Shown: in pieces, positions 8,965-17,703 of the stretch
How the letters are laid out: every line of letters begins with the position of its first letter
How positions within the stretch are numbered: the stretch's first letter is position 1
Source: Candidatus Hydrogenedentota bacterium
Lineage (GTDB): Bacteria; Hydrogenedentota; Hydrogenedentia; Hydrogenedentales; CAILVY01
Assembly: GCA_029565395.1 (NCBI GenBank)
Contig: JAKQOG010000279.1
Location: 1-64,000, forward strand
Reading direction: 5' to 3'
DNA: 64,000 nt
Translations under genes and position numbers: made by a program
The notes under the pieces: model-generated
Seen by the model: only the letters and a program-made list of their open reading frames with translations
Told to the model about the DNA's origin: nothing
Database searches by the model: none

Positions 8965-9519
8965 ATGTTGTTGTTCAGTTGTCCGCATTGTGATGAAATA
9001 TTAAAAGTGCCCGAGGAATATCTCGGACGAAAGGGCCGTTGCAATAAATGCGGAGGGCGTATAGCGCTGATTGGCCATGCAAAGGTGAAAGGGGTACAGG
9101 CCGCCAGCAAGGTTGCGGAGAAATTGGAACGCGGAAGCGATCCGCCGGCTCCGGCAACGGAAAAACAATTGCAATATTTACGGACATTGGGGGCTCCTGC
9201 CCAAGCGCTTGAGGGCATAGACCGGGAACAGGCCTCGGAATGGATTGACAAGCTGCGGGCGCAACGGCACGGCGCCGAACCGCCCACGGACAAACAAATG
9301 GCCTATCTGAACCGCCTGGGCGCGCCGGAAAAACTGGTTCAGCAGGTGCGGAGCAAGGCGGATGCCAGCCAACTTATCGAAGACATGCACCTCTCCCCCA
9401 CTCCGGAGCAAATGACCCGTTTGCAGAAACTCGGCGCCACCGGGGCACAACTGGCCTTACTCAAGACAAAAGCAGGTGCGGCATCGCTTATGGCGGAGTT
9501 ATCAGAAAAGGCGCATTAG
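8965..9519 (+). CDS. Zinc-ribbon protein with three C-terminal repeats
   Basis: A 184-aa protein I cannot assign to a known function. The N-terminus is a CxxC...CxxC zinc ribbon (FSCPHCDEILKVPEEYLGRKGRCNKCGG), like the MJ0042-type ribbons that begin many regulatory or scaffold proteins. The remainder is three copies of a repeat of about 38 aa, starting ATEKQLQYLRTLGAP, PTDKQMAYLNRLGAP and PTPEQMTRLQKLGAT. Each repeat ends in an A-S-xx-I/M-xx-L helix. I prefer ATG 8965 to the upstream GTG 8944 because GGAAGAGG lies about nine bases before it. No signal peptide or membrane segment is visible, so it should be cytoplasmic. Confidence 0.7.
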   Translation: MLLFSCPHCDEILKVPEEYLGRKGRCNKCGGRIALIGHAKVKGVQAASKVAEKLERGSDPPAPATEKQLQYLRTLGAPAQALEGIDREQASEWIDKLRAQRHGAEPPTDKQMAYLNRLGAPEKLVQQVRSKADASQLIEDMHLSPTPEQMTRLQKLGATGAQLALLKTKAGAASLMAELSEKAH

Positions 9520-9587
9520 TCTTTTGATTTTCCACAAAGTTCCTATGGTACAGTGTGTTGATAGTGCTATTTTCTAAGGGAGGAATG

Positions 9588-10778
9588 ATGACTCCAACAT
9601 ACGGGTATTATAAAAATGCTTTCCAGGGCTATCCCATGCCCTTTGCGTTTGTGGATGTGGATCTATTTGATCAAAACGTTCAGGCTATTCTGGGCCGCGC
9701 AAACGGAAAAAATATTTGTATTGCGTCCAAATCTCTACGATGTGTATCGTTGATCAAGCGCATTCTGGCTGCATCTCCCTCGTTCCATTCCATCATGTCG
9801 TACAGCACACGTGAGGCGGTCTTTTTGGCGGAACAAGGATTGGACAATATTTTAATTGCCTATCCCGTGTTGGGTGAAGCAGGGGTTTCGAATGTTTGTG
9901 AAACGCTGAAAGCGGGTAAACGGATCACGTTGATGGTGGATTGCCAGGAGCATGTTGACCTCCTTGAACAGTTGGGCGCGGAAAATAGCGTTACCATTCC
10001 CATTTGCATGGACATTGACATGTCCGGGCGATATCCAGGGATTTTCTTTGGGGTGCGGAGATCGAGCATCACCACACCAGAGCAGGCGCTGGAGCTATGG
10101 GAAACCATACGCCGGTGTCCGCATGTGCGCCTCGACGGGATTATGGGGTATGAAGCGCAAATCGCCAGCTTGCCAGACCAGCCCCCTCGTCAAGTTGTTA
10201 GAAATATCTTCGTGCGGGCATTGAAGCGGCGCTCTCGGCGTGAAGTTATAACGAGGCGCGCCGAAGTTGTGAACGCTCTTCGCAAGGCGGGCGCTGAACT
10301 CCGCTTTGTAAATGGCGGCGGAACGGGCAGTATGGAAAGCACGATCAAGGAAGATGTAGTTACGGAAGTGACCGTAGGTTCGGGATTCTACTCCCCCACG
10401 CTCTTTGATCATTTCGCACGATTCAAGCATCATCCCGCAGCGGCGTATGCCATTGAGATTGTGCGGCGTCCCACAGTGAATATTTATACCTGCCAGGGCG
10501 GCGGGTATGTAGCCTCGGGGGCGGCAGGGCCCGACAAATTGCCCAGTCCTTATCTGCCTGAAGGTGCGCGGCTGATTGACCAGGAAGGGGCAGGGGAAGT
10601 GCAAACCCCCATCGTGTATGACGGGCCCGAAACCTTGTCATTGGGGGATCCAATTTTTATGCGGCATGCCAAGGCGGGTGAATTATGCGAACGTTTTAAT
10701 TCTTTGTTGCTGCTGTCCAACGGGAGAGTTGTGGAGGAAACATTGACCTATCGTGGCCAGGAGAAGTGTTTCTTGTGA
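9588..10778 (+). CDS. PLP enzyme of the D-threonine aldolase / D-serine deaminase-like family
   Basis: A fold-type III pyridoxal-phosphate enzyme of about 396 aa. The N-terminal alanine-racemase barrel begins FAFVDVDLFDQNVQAI, and the probable PLP lysine is in CIASKSLRC. DIDMSGRYPG and the GGGTGSME phosphate-binding loop follow, and a C-terminal beta domain carries the expected RHAKAGELCERF metal/PLP region. Family members act on D-amino acids as aldolase, dehydratase or deaminase, and the exact substrate cannot be read from sequence. The reading frame extends upstream to GTG 9555, but AAGGGAGGA lies directly before the ATG-ATG pair at 9585/9588. A GNAT acetyltransferase follows. Confidence 0.85.
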   Translation: MTPTYGYYKNAFQGYPMPFAFVDVDLFDQNVQAILGRANGKNICIASKSLRCVSLIKRILAASPSFHSIMSYSTREAVFLAEQGLDNILIAYPVLGEAGVSNVCETLKAGKRITLMVDCQEHVDLLEQLGAENSVTIPICMDIDMSGRYPGIFFGVRRSSITTPEQALELWETIRRCPHVRLDGIMGYEAQIASLPDQPPRQVVRNIFVRALKRRSRREVITRRAEVVNALRKAGAELRFVNGGGTGSMESTIKEDVVTEVTVGSGFYSPTLFDHFARFKHHPAAAYAIEIVRRPTVNIYTCQGGGYVASGAAGPDKLPSPYLPEGARLIDQEGAGEVQTPIVYDGPETLSLGDPIFMRHAKAGELCERFNSLLLLSNGRVVEETLTYRGQEKCFL

Positions 10779-10883
10779 ATGCTTATCCCATTAATTGCGG
10801 GTTTGGCTTTGCAGCGCGGAATCCGTATGATTCAGTCCAAGCGGAGTTTGTGCTGTGCATGAACATCAAGGCGATTGAAGAAG

Positions 10884-11489
10884 ATGGATATTCAAATACG
10901 CGAATACCGGGAAGAAGATAAAGAAGAGTGGATGCGGGTCCACGCAATCATTCTGAGCATTTCTCACGCCTGGAATTATACGATACAGGAACGCCCGGCC
11001 TATGAAGGGCATTCCTCAACCCGGCTTGTGGCCCTCGCGGAAGGGAAAATCGCAGGCCTCACCGATGTCCAGTATGAGAACACACCGGGCGAATTCTGTT
11101 TTCTGAAAGACAGTCTGGCGGGGTATGTGCTGGAATTCGGGCGTCTCCCAGAGTATTCGGGACATCAGGTCGGCAAGAAACTAATCGACGCTACGATCGA
11201 AGATGCCAAGAAAAAAGGTTTTAACCGGCTGGAATATTGGACTCAGGATCGGAATGCGCAGCGTTATTACCGGCGTGTGGATATGAAAGAGATCGGAAGA
11301 CATTACCGCTTTCGCATTCGGCCCAAACAGGATGTCGTTGACCTGCTGCATAAGGACTATGTAGGGGTGGAGTATCTTTATTGCGCCTGTGTTCCCGAAG
11401 AATGGCCGCTCATCAAGCAGAAATACGAAGTTATCGAAAAACACCCGCTGGAACCCCATCTTTGCATTGGATTTGAGATACGTTTTTGA
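10884..11489 (+). CDS. GNAT-family N-acetyltransferase
   Basis: A 201-aa GNAT fold protein. It begins IQIREYREEDKEEWMRVHA. The central beta strands (LVALAEGKIAGLTDVQYE), a V-F-GRLPEYSGHQVGKKLIDATIEDAKKKG acetyl-CoA loop region and NRLEYWTQDRNAQRYYRRVDM complete the core. The acceptor is unknown. About 60 residues follow the core (PKQDVVDLLHKDYVGVEYLY to the end) and may specify it. I placed the start at ATG 10884 after GAAGAAG; TTG 10875 is possible. It is 105 bp downstream of the PLP enzyme and may share its transcript. Confidence 0.82.
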   Translation: MDIQIREYREEDKEEWMRVHAIILSISHAWNYTIQERPAYEGHSSTRLVALAEGKIAGLTDVQYENTPGEFCFLKDSLAGYVLEFGRLPEYSGHQVGKKLIDATIEDAKKKGFNRLEYWTQDRNAQRYYRRVDMKEIGRHYRFRIRPKQDVVDLLHKDYVGVEYLYCACVPEEWPLIKQKYEVIEKHPLEPHLCIGFEIRF

Positions 11490-11538
11490 TCCTAACGTGT
11501 TATTAGGAGGGAATGTTGGACGAGGAGAAGCTTTTCGC

Positions 11539-12267
11539 CTAATCCACTTCCGGGTAGCTGTTGATGAGGTATTTTGCGGCGACGGCCTGGAACGTACAAA
11601 TGGAAGATTTGCCTTGCAGGACTTCGAGATCGGAGGTCCAGATGATTTCTCCGGGGGCGATCAAGCAGGTGCTTCCAGGCACATAGGAGGTGAAGAGCTG
11701 GCCGTCTTTGAAGTAAAAATGTTCCTGGCTCACTTCGATTGGATAGAGGCGCATGAGGGGCGGTATATCGACGGGCCGGAACCACAGCTTGATTTCGCGT
11801 TCGGCTTCCGGGGCCGTGGCGGAGGCGTGGATAAGATTGTCCAAACGATCCCCCAAGGTATTTCCGGCGTTATCTTTTACCGGGACCACTGTGCCGAGAG
11901 CACGAATACATCCGGGGCGTGTGTCGCGCGCAACATGGGGATTAGTGGGGCCGGCAATATTGCGAATCTTCTGGATGGCGCCGGGGCCGTGATAAACCAA
12001 CGCAATCACGCGCCGCTTGGAGGGATCATTCGGGTAATGAACTTGTCCCCGGATATATTCCAGCAACGAGAAGAAGAAAGGCTTGCCCTTGTGTTCGGAA
12101 TAATGCTCTTCCGCCAGCATCCGGCTGACATGCACAATTTTCGCTGCGGCAAAACGCAGTCCGCTGTGAAATTCTGAAAACTGGGACAACACGTATCCGG
12201 TCAGTGAATTAATCAATGCATCCGGTTTAATCAGGACCAGCGTCTGCTCGCGATTCTCTTGAGTCAT
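11539..12267 (-). CDS. ndk: Nucleoside diphosphate kinase with C-terminal extension
   Basis: A 242-aa NDK-fold protein. The family landmarks are TLVLIKPDAL, the YSEHKGKPFF region, IRNIAGPTNPHVARDTRPGCIRA and the phosphohistidine in NLIHASATAPEAE (His147). Canonical bacterial NDKs have about 140 residues. This one has insertions around residues 70-85 and 130-140 and about 80 extra residues after the active-site helix, including PGSTCLIAPGEIIWTSDL. The HASAT segment differs from the usual HGSDS, so the Ser and Asp near the catalytic His are altered. It probably still exchanges phosphate between NTPs and NDPs, but a specialised role cannot be excluded. Confidence 0.85.
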   Translation of the reverse strand: MTQENREQTLVLIKPDALINSLTGYVLSQFSEFHSGLRFAAAKIVHVSRMLAEEHYSEHKGKPFFFSLLEYIRGQVHYPNDPSKRRVIALVYHGPGAIQKIRNIAGPTNPHVARDTRPGCIRALGTVVPVKDNAGNTLGDRLDNLIHASATAPEAEREIKLWFRPVDIPPLMRLYPIEVSQEHFYFKDGQLFTSYVPGSTCLIAPGEIIWTSDLEVLQGKSSICTFQAVAAKYLINSYPEVD

Positions 12268-12372
12268 GAAAACTTCCTTATGTTAGGTTTTGGGGAAACA
12301 TTAGTATAGCACCTTCCTTCATTCCGGTTCAGCTTTGCCTTGCGCAAGCATTAGTGGGGTAAACGGAACAGG

Positions 12373-15192
12373 CTAGTTTTTTATCTTTGCCCGGATGTCG
12401 AGGATTTGACGTATCGCGCGCAGCAGATCGTTTCGGCTGTAGGGTTTCTTGACAAGCTGAAGCCCTTCCTGAACGACAAAATCCGTATGGATCGCATCTT
12501 CGCTGTATCCACTGGTAAAGAGGAACTGTGTGTCAGGATACTTGTCCAGGATTTTATCCATTACCTGCCGTCCGCTCAGGCCGGGCATCATAACATCTAG
12601 AATTACCAGATCAATCACATCCGCATTTTCCTCAAAGAGCCGCAGTGCCAACGTTCCATTGGGCGCGGTCAATGCGGTGTAACCGGCGGTTTTCAGGATC
12701 ATCGCCACCATTTTCAGAACGGCAGGATCGTCTTCGGCGATGAGAATGGTTTCCGCACCGCCGGCGACCGGCATCTTCACTTCCCCACTCGGGCGTTGCA
12801 CGGGACGATCCACGGCAGGAAGGTAGATTTTGAACACGGTTCCCGTTCCCGGAGTGCTTTCGACACAAACCAGCCCATGATGCTGCTTAACGATACCATA
12901 CACCATGGCCAATCCAAGACCAGTTCCTTTTCCTACCTCTTTGGTTGTAAAGAATGGTTCAAAAATATGTTCCAAGGTCTCGGCATCAATTCCACACCCG
13001 GCATCCGTCACACACAAAAGCACATAGCGGCCTTCCACCGCCCACGGCTGAGACCGGCAGAAGGAAGCATCCAGCGTTATATTTTTCGTCTCGATGGTCA
13101 GGGTTCCCCCATGCGCCATGGCGTCGCGGGCATTCACACACAGGTTCATTAAGACCTGCTCCATCTGGCCTTTATCCACAAATGTTGTATCAAGATTAAC
13201 GCCTGGACTGAAGCAGAGCTCGATGTGCTCTCCGATCACGCGCCAGATCATTTTCAACAATCCCTGGACGAGATCATTCAGATCGAGGTTGACCGGCTGG
13301 ATGCTTTGCCGGCGGCTAAACGCCAGCAAATGACTTGTCAGGTCGGCGGCGCGCTGGGCGGCTTTTCTGACATCTTCCGCGGCTTCCCAAACCTTTGTTC
13401 CCGGCCCGTGCGCATCTCCAATCAGTTCCAGATTCACGAGGATCACTTGCAGCAGATTATTGAAGTCATGCGCAACTCCGCCTGCAAGCTGACCTATTGC
13501 CTCCATCTTTTGGGCTTGGCGTAATTGTTCTTCCAGCAGAAGTTCATTGGTTATATCCCGTGAAACGGACACATGGCTTATCACATTGCCGTGGCTATCC
13601 CGGATGGGGGAAATGGTTGTCTCCATGGTCAAGGATGTCCCGTTTTTCCTTTGGACGACTACCTGTCCCTTCCATACATCCCCTCGATCCACGGTATCAT
13701 CGATATCCCGTTTCATCGTCTCGCTGAAAAATTCCTTATTCAGCAAGTTGTTGATATCCTGGCCGATAGCTTCATCCCGGGCATATCCTAATGTGCGTTC
13801 AAAAGCAGGATTGACATACTGGATCGTGTCTTTTGCGTCCCAGATCACGACACTTTCGGCAATTTGGTCAATAGCCATGGCAAGCCGGTCCCGTTCCGCC
13901 TCGACCCGCTTGCGTTCCGTGATATCGGAGTGTGTTCCCACGGCACGCAGGGGCCGGCCGGTGTCATCCCATGTCACGGCTTTCCCTCTGGTCAGCACCC
14001 AGCACCATTCGCCATCCTTCTTACGGACTCTAAACTCGCACGCAAATCCCTCATCCCGGGCAATGGCGGCGGCAATCGTGGATTCCAGATTTTCGACATC
14101 CTCCGGATGAATCAGGCTTCGCTGAAAATCATAGCCTTGAGCGAATTCATCCGCGGTGTATCCAAGCACCGTGAAGTAATCCGAAACGAATTTTAATTCA
14201 CGTGTGACGAGATTCCAGTCCCACACGCCTTCCTTCACGGCGGCGAGCGTCAGTTTCAGCCGTTCTTCGGATTCCCGTAGTGCTTCTTCCGTCTGTTTCC
14301 GGTCGGTAATATTGGTGAACAGGGCGAAAGATCCCTTAAATCGGCCTTTATCATCTGTAAGCGGCGAGGCGGATACAAGCGCCCACACACACGAACCGTC
14401 TTTGGCGCGCAGTTTCAGTTCATAACGTTCATTTCCCCGCTGTTCCCGCAATTGCATGCGCCCGGCAAGCAGGGCAATATCCTCCGGAAAAATGAACGAA
14501 TTAATGGGCTTCCCCAACATTTCTTCCACGGTATAACCAATGGCCTGTGCGGCTTGTGCATTGATAAAATTAATGAGGAAGCTGGCATCGGTAACGACCA
14601 GACCTTCCGTGGCGGTCTCCACAATACGCCGGTATTTTTCCTCGCTTTCCCGCAACGCCTCCTCTGCGCGTTTGCGTTCGGTGATATCCCGGAAGTTTGC
14701 AACAATCACTTCCACGTTAGGTTCGTTGAGCAAGTTGCGAATGGTGCAATCAAGAACGCGCCAGGAACCGTTTTTATGCTGGAACCTGAAAACAGTGGAA
14801 ACGGCGGCGCCCGGCGTGGATCTCATTTCCTGCACACGTTCCTGAAGTCTTGGAAGGTCCTCGGGGTGTGTCAGATCCGAAATGTCCAGGGCCAGAAACT
14901 CCTCCGGCGTATATCCCAGCATTTCCGTAACCGACGGGGTGACATGAAGGCTGTCGGAATCCTCATTGGCGACAAAAATCACATCGGTGGATTTCTCCAC
15001 CAGCGTTCTGAATCGTTCCTCACATTGACGGATCTGATCCTCGATTTGCCTTGATTCGAGTTCCGCAACGCGTTTACGCAGTGTTTGCAGTTCTGCGATC
15101 AAATCCGCACTGGTTTTGGGAAAATCGTGCACAATACTGCCCTTCCCAGCGTAAGTGGCAAACATTTTTAACAATAATACCCTTTTTCGCAC
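12373..15192 (-). CDS. Multi-PAS hybrid sensor histidine kinase with receiver domain
   Basis: A 939-aa cytoplasmic hybrid kinase with no clear membrane segment. Four PAS/PAC units run from about residue 55 to 555, each ending in a DITERKR- or NITDRKQ-like junction, and the first is preceded by a short coiled coil. The dimerisation/phosphoacceptor box is AIGQLAGGVAHDFNNLL. An HATPase domain with NLCVNARDAM and DAGCGIDAETLEHIFEPFFTTK follows. The C-terminal receiver contains LILVIAEDD-like acids, VILDVMMPG with the phosphoacceptor Asp, and the conserved KKPYS lysine. The first start is GTG 15192, with ATG 15165 as an alternative. No DNA-binding output partner is adjacent. It probably senses an internal signal such as redox or a small ligand through its PAS domains. 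Confidence 0.93.
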   Translation of the reverse strand: MRKRVLLLKMFATYAGKGSIVHDFPKTSADLIAELQTLRKRVAELESRQIEDQIRQCEERFRTLVEKSTDVIFVANEDSDSLHVTPSVTEMLGYTPEEFLALDISDLTHPEDLPRLQERVQEMRSTPGAAVSTVFRFQHKNGSWRVLDCTIRNLLNEPNVEVIVANFRDITERKRAEEALRESEEKYRRIVETATEGLVVTDASFLINFINAQAAQAIGYTVEEMLGKPINSFIFPEDIALLAGRMQLREQRGNERYELKLRAKDGSCVWALVSASPLTDDKGRFKGSFALFTNITDRKQTEEALRESEERLKLTLAAVKEGVWDWNLVTRELKFVSDYFTVLGYTADEFAQGYDFQRSLIHPEDVENLESTIAAAIARDEGFACEFRVRKKDGEWCWVLTRGKAVTWDDTGRPLRAVGTHSDITERKRVEAERDRLAMAIDQIAESVVIWDAKDTIQYVNPAFERTLGYARDEAIGQDINNLLNKEFFSETMKRDIDDTVDRGDVWKGQVVVQRKNGTSLTMETTISPIRDSHGNVISHVSVSRDITNELLLEEQLRQAQKMEAIGQLAGGVAHDFNNLLQVILVNLELIGDAHGPGTKVWEAAEDVRKAAQRAADLTSHLLAFSRRQSIQPVNLDLNDLVQGLLKMIWRVIGEHIELCFSPGVNLDTTFVDKGQMEQVLMNLCVNARDAMAHGGTLTIETKNITLDASFCRSQPWAVEGRYVLLCVTDAGCGIDAETLEHIFEPFFTTKEVGKGTGLGLAMVYGIVKQHHGLVCVESTPGTGTVFKIYLPAVDRPVQRPSGEVKMPVAGGAETILIAEDDPAVLKMVAMILKTAGYTALTAPNGTLALRLFEENADVIDLVILDVMMPGLSGRQVMDKILDKYPDTQFLFTSGYSEDAIHTDFVVQEGLQLVKKPYSRNDLLRAIRQILDIRAKIKN

Positions 15193-15278
15193 CCGGATTT
15201 ACAACTGGCATCTCAAAAACAGGGTAGGAATCAATATTTCCCGAAGGAACCGAATTCGTATAGTGAAAAATCGTGTAT

Positions 15279-15443
15279 CCGGGGATGATGACAGGGCTAT
15301 CGCATTAAAATTCCCCGCAAAATCGCCTTTGTCATTGGGTTGATTCAAACAAACGCTGGCAAATCCCTTGCGAAGGAGAGGCTCGGTTCTTGAGAAATGC
15401 CAATGTATCAGCTTTTTTAATGCGATAGCCCCGGGGATGATGA
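15279..15443. repeat. 13-bp direct repeats flanking the MITE-like element
   Basis: CCGGGGATGATGA occurs at 15279-15291 and again at 15431-15443, immediately outside the inverted ends of the element between them. This arrangement is what a target-site duplication made on insertion would look like. Its first base on the right side is shared with the inverted repeat. Confidence 0.6.
15294..15431. mobile_element. MITE-like element, 138 bp, 17-bp perfect inverted ends
   Basis: GGGCTATCGCATTAAAA at 15294-15310 is repeated as its exact reverse complement at 15415-15431. The 104 bases between contain no plausible reading frame. Perfect terminal inverted repeats, small size, absence of a gene and flanking 13-bp direct repeats are the hallmarks of a miniature inverted-repeat transposable element or a collapsed IS. 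No transposase lies in the window, so mobilisation would have to be in trans. It fills most of the 312-bp gap (15193-15504) between the hybrid kinase and the next gene, which otherwise holds nothing I can recognise. Confidence 0.65.
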
Positions 15444-15504
15444 TGATTATTGCATTGTGCTTTCCAAGCGCATATACTGAGTATTTTCAACGGGGAATAG
15501 GATT

Positions 15505-16206
15505 ATGCAAGCAGAAGACCGGATAATTCACTTTTCAGCGGAACTGATACACCCGCCGGTGCAGCACAAGAAGGATGTATTGCAGCGGTTGTATTTTGAT
15601 CTGTCGCAGACACGCACGGCGAATTACGACAGCACGGATTTCAGCAATCCGATGCAACCGCGGTTTTATTCACGCCGTGGTAAAAAGACGCAATCGGTAG
15701 CCCTATTTCTTCCGGACCGAGCGGTGTTGTTGGAAGAATGGGCGGATATCTCTCTGTCCGACTTTCTAGAACGGGTCCGCGAAGTGGCAACCAAAACGTT
15801 GTCTGCGCGGGGGATTCCGCGGTATCTGGCGCATACGGCCACGATCCGGTCGACATTTGCACTCACCCATTTTGAGGACGCACGGGTTTTTCTATTGGAT
15901 CATGCCTGTGCGCAACGAGAGCGGATTGCGCCGTTTTTCATGCGGCCAGTATCCACGGGAGGGCTTCGTTTCGTGCTTCCGGAGACGAATGAAGATCCGG
16001 GGATGCTTTATGTAACGATAGAGTCGTTCCGGCACAGTCAAAACGAGGTGTTTGTCGAAGTGAAGGGGATTTTCGGACGGCAGCAGGTGGATGCGGAGAA
16101 TATCAGTGTTATTCTAGACAATATCAGGTTGGTGCGCGCATTTATCACCAACCGCGTGGGGCCATATCTTGATCAATATGATGAAACGCAGGAACCGTTG
16201 TTATGA
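15505..16206 (+). CDS. Uncharacterised protein coupled to the arabinofuranosidase (TIGR04255-like?)
   Basis: A 233-aa soluble protein without signal peptide or membrane segments. It has a predicted mix of strands and helices and motifs such as FSAELIHPPVQHKKDVLQRLY, FLPDRAVLLEEW and VILDNIRLVRAFI. The overall pattern weakly resembles the TIGR04255-type families of unknown function, but I would not assign one. Its stop overlaps the next start (ATGA at 16203-16206), so it is translationally coupled to the GH51 gene. This suggests, but does not prove, a functional link with arabinose-containing glycans. Confidence 0.6.
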   Translation: MQAEDRIIHFSAELIHPPVQHKKDVLQRLYFDLSQTRTANYDSTDFSNPMQPRFYSRRGKKTQSVALFLPDRAVLLEEWADISLSDFLERVREVATKTLSARGIPRYLAHTATIRSTFALTHFEDARVFLLDHACAQRERIAPFFMRPVSTGGLRFVLPETNEDPGMLYVTIESFRHSQNEVFVEVKGIFGRQQVDAENISVILDNIRLVRAFITNRVGPYLDQYDETQEPLL

Positions 16207-17690
16207 GCGGCGCGCAAATCCGGCTTTGGCCCGAGTTGCCCAAAGCCCGGATTCATCCGAATATCTATGGTCATTTCGCCGAGCATTTGGGGCGCTGCAT
16301 TTATGAAGGCCTATGGGCAGGTCCGAAATCGCGCATTCCGAATGAACAAGGCATCCGCCTGGACGTGCTTGCGGCGTTAAAGCATCTGCGCATCCCGGTG
16401 TTGAGGTGGCCGGGGGGCTGCTTTGCCGATGATTACCATTGGCGTAATGGCATAGGTTCGAATCGTCCGGGGACGGTGAATATCTGGTGGCAGCAGGGCG
16501 AACCGAATGAATTTGGCACGGATGAGTTTATGCGTTTTTGCCAGGTTTCGGGCTGTGCGCCGTATATCTGCTGCAATGTGGGTTCGGGCACGCCACAGGA
16601 GGCCCGGGAATGGCTGGAATACTGCAATTTCGGTGGAGACACCACACTCACGCAGCAACGCGCGGCAAATGGCAATCCGGCGCCCTACGAGGTGAAATAC
16701 TGGGGTGTGGGGAACGAAAATTGGGGTTGCGGCGGCCGGTTTCGCCCGCAGGATTACGCCAAAGAATATGTCCGGTTTGCGGCCTATCTGAAGGCGCTGG
16801 ATTCTCGAATTGAACTGGCCGCCTGCGGAACGCATTTCGGGGATTATAAGAATCCGGTTCTCAATGCATGGAATCATGATTTTTGCCAGGAAATGGTCCA
16901 TGCGGATTTGATAGATCATATTGCGTTGCACCGCTACTTCAACCGGGGCAAGGGCACTACGTTCTCAGATGGGGAGTTTCAGGCGCTCTTCGCGGATGTG
17001 GTGACGCTTGAAAAAGATTTGGAACTCACCGAAGCAGTGCTGACGTATTTTTATCCGGACAAGTTCGTGGGCATTATCGTGGATGAATGGGGAATGTGGC
17101 ATCCGGAGGCCACGGTGGATAATGGTTTGGAGCAGGACCACACCCTGCGCGATGCCTTGCTTGCAGGGGCGGTATTGAATTGCTTTAACCGCTGGGCACA
17201 CCGCGTAACCATGGCCAACATCGCACAAACTATCAATGTGCTTCAATGCATGGCAATGACGGATGGGGCGAAAATGTTCCTCACGCCCACCTACCATGTG
17301 TTCGAGATGATGCGCCCGCATATGGGCGCGGAACTGTTGACACAGGCGGTGGAGTGCCCCTCTTTTGAGGCGCATCCCATCGGTTTGAATAACAAACACA
17401 CTGTGCCCCTTCTCAGTGTCAGCGCTTCCCGAACAGGCGGCAAAATTCTGTTAAGCGTGGTAAATCAATCCTTGACGAACGATATTGAGACATCGATCCG
17501 GCTGAGTGAAGGAAAAATCGAAACGGCTTCCGGACGCATCCTCACCGCCAAAGACCCGCGCGAACATAATACGTTTAAAAATCCAAAAGCGGTGGAACCA
17601 AGGCGCATCAAGACGGAACCGGTCAAGGGCGAGTTAACACATGTTTTCCCACGACATTCGCTCACCGTACTTTCACTCAATTTAGAGTAA
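16203..17690 (+). CDS. abfA: Alpha-N-arabinofuranosidase, GH51
   Basis: A 495-aa retaining arabinofuranosidase that removes terminal alpha-L-arabinofuranosyl units. It starts with the GH51 hallmark HPNIYGHFAEHLGRCIYEGLW. VLRWPGGCFADDYHWRNGIG follows. The acid/base is Glu172 in YWGVGNENWGCGGR and the nucleophile is Glu295 in VDEWGMWH. The C-terminal jelly-roll beta domain closes with FPRHSLTVLSL. There is no signal peptide, so it acts in the cytoplasm on imported arabino-oligosaccharides, as is usual for the family. It overlaps the upstream unknown gene by four bases. Confidence 0.95.
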   Translation: MSGAQIRLWPELPKARIHPNIYGHFAEHLGRCIYEGLWAGPKSRIPNEQGIRLDVLAALKHLRIPVLRWPGGCFADDYHWRNGIGSNRPGTVNIWWQQGEPNEFGTDEFMRFCQVSGCAPYICCNVGSGTPQEAREWLEYCNFGGDTTLTQQRAANGNPAPYEVKYWGVGNENWGCGGRFRPQDYAKEYVRFAAYLKALDSRIELAACGTHFGDYKNPVLNAWNHDFCQEMVHADLIDHIALHRYFNRGKGTTFSDGEFQALFADVVTLEKDLELTEAVLTYFYPDKFVGIIVDEWGMWHPEATVDNGLEQDHTLRDALLAGAVLNCFNRWAHRVTMANIAQTINVLQCMAMTDGAKMFLTPTYHVFEMMRPHMGAELLTQAVECPSFEAHPIGLNNKHTVPLLSVSASRTGGKILLSVVNQSLTNDIETSIRLSEGKIETASGRILTAKDPREHNTFKNPKAVEPRRIKTEPVKGELTHVFPRHSLTVLSLNLE

Positions 17691-17703
17691 AGAGAACACG
17701 CCT

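Noticed and set aside
10775-10921. 48-codon GTG frame overlapping the PLP enzyme stop (GTGA)
   Set aside because: It overlaps the well-supported GNAT start, has no Shine-Dalgarno of its own and no recognisable features.
66-15411. Shared 13-mer GCCAATGTATCAG at 66-78 and 15399-15411
   Set aside because: Shared 13-mers are expected by chance in 64 kb; flanking sequence does not match.
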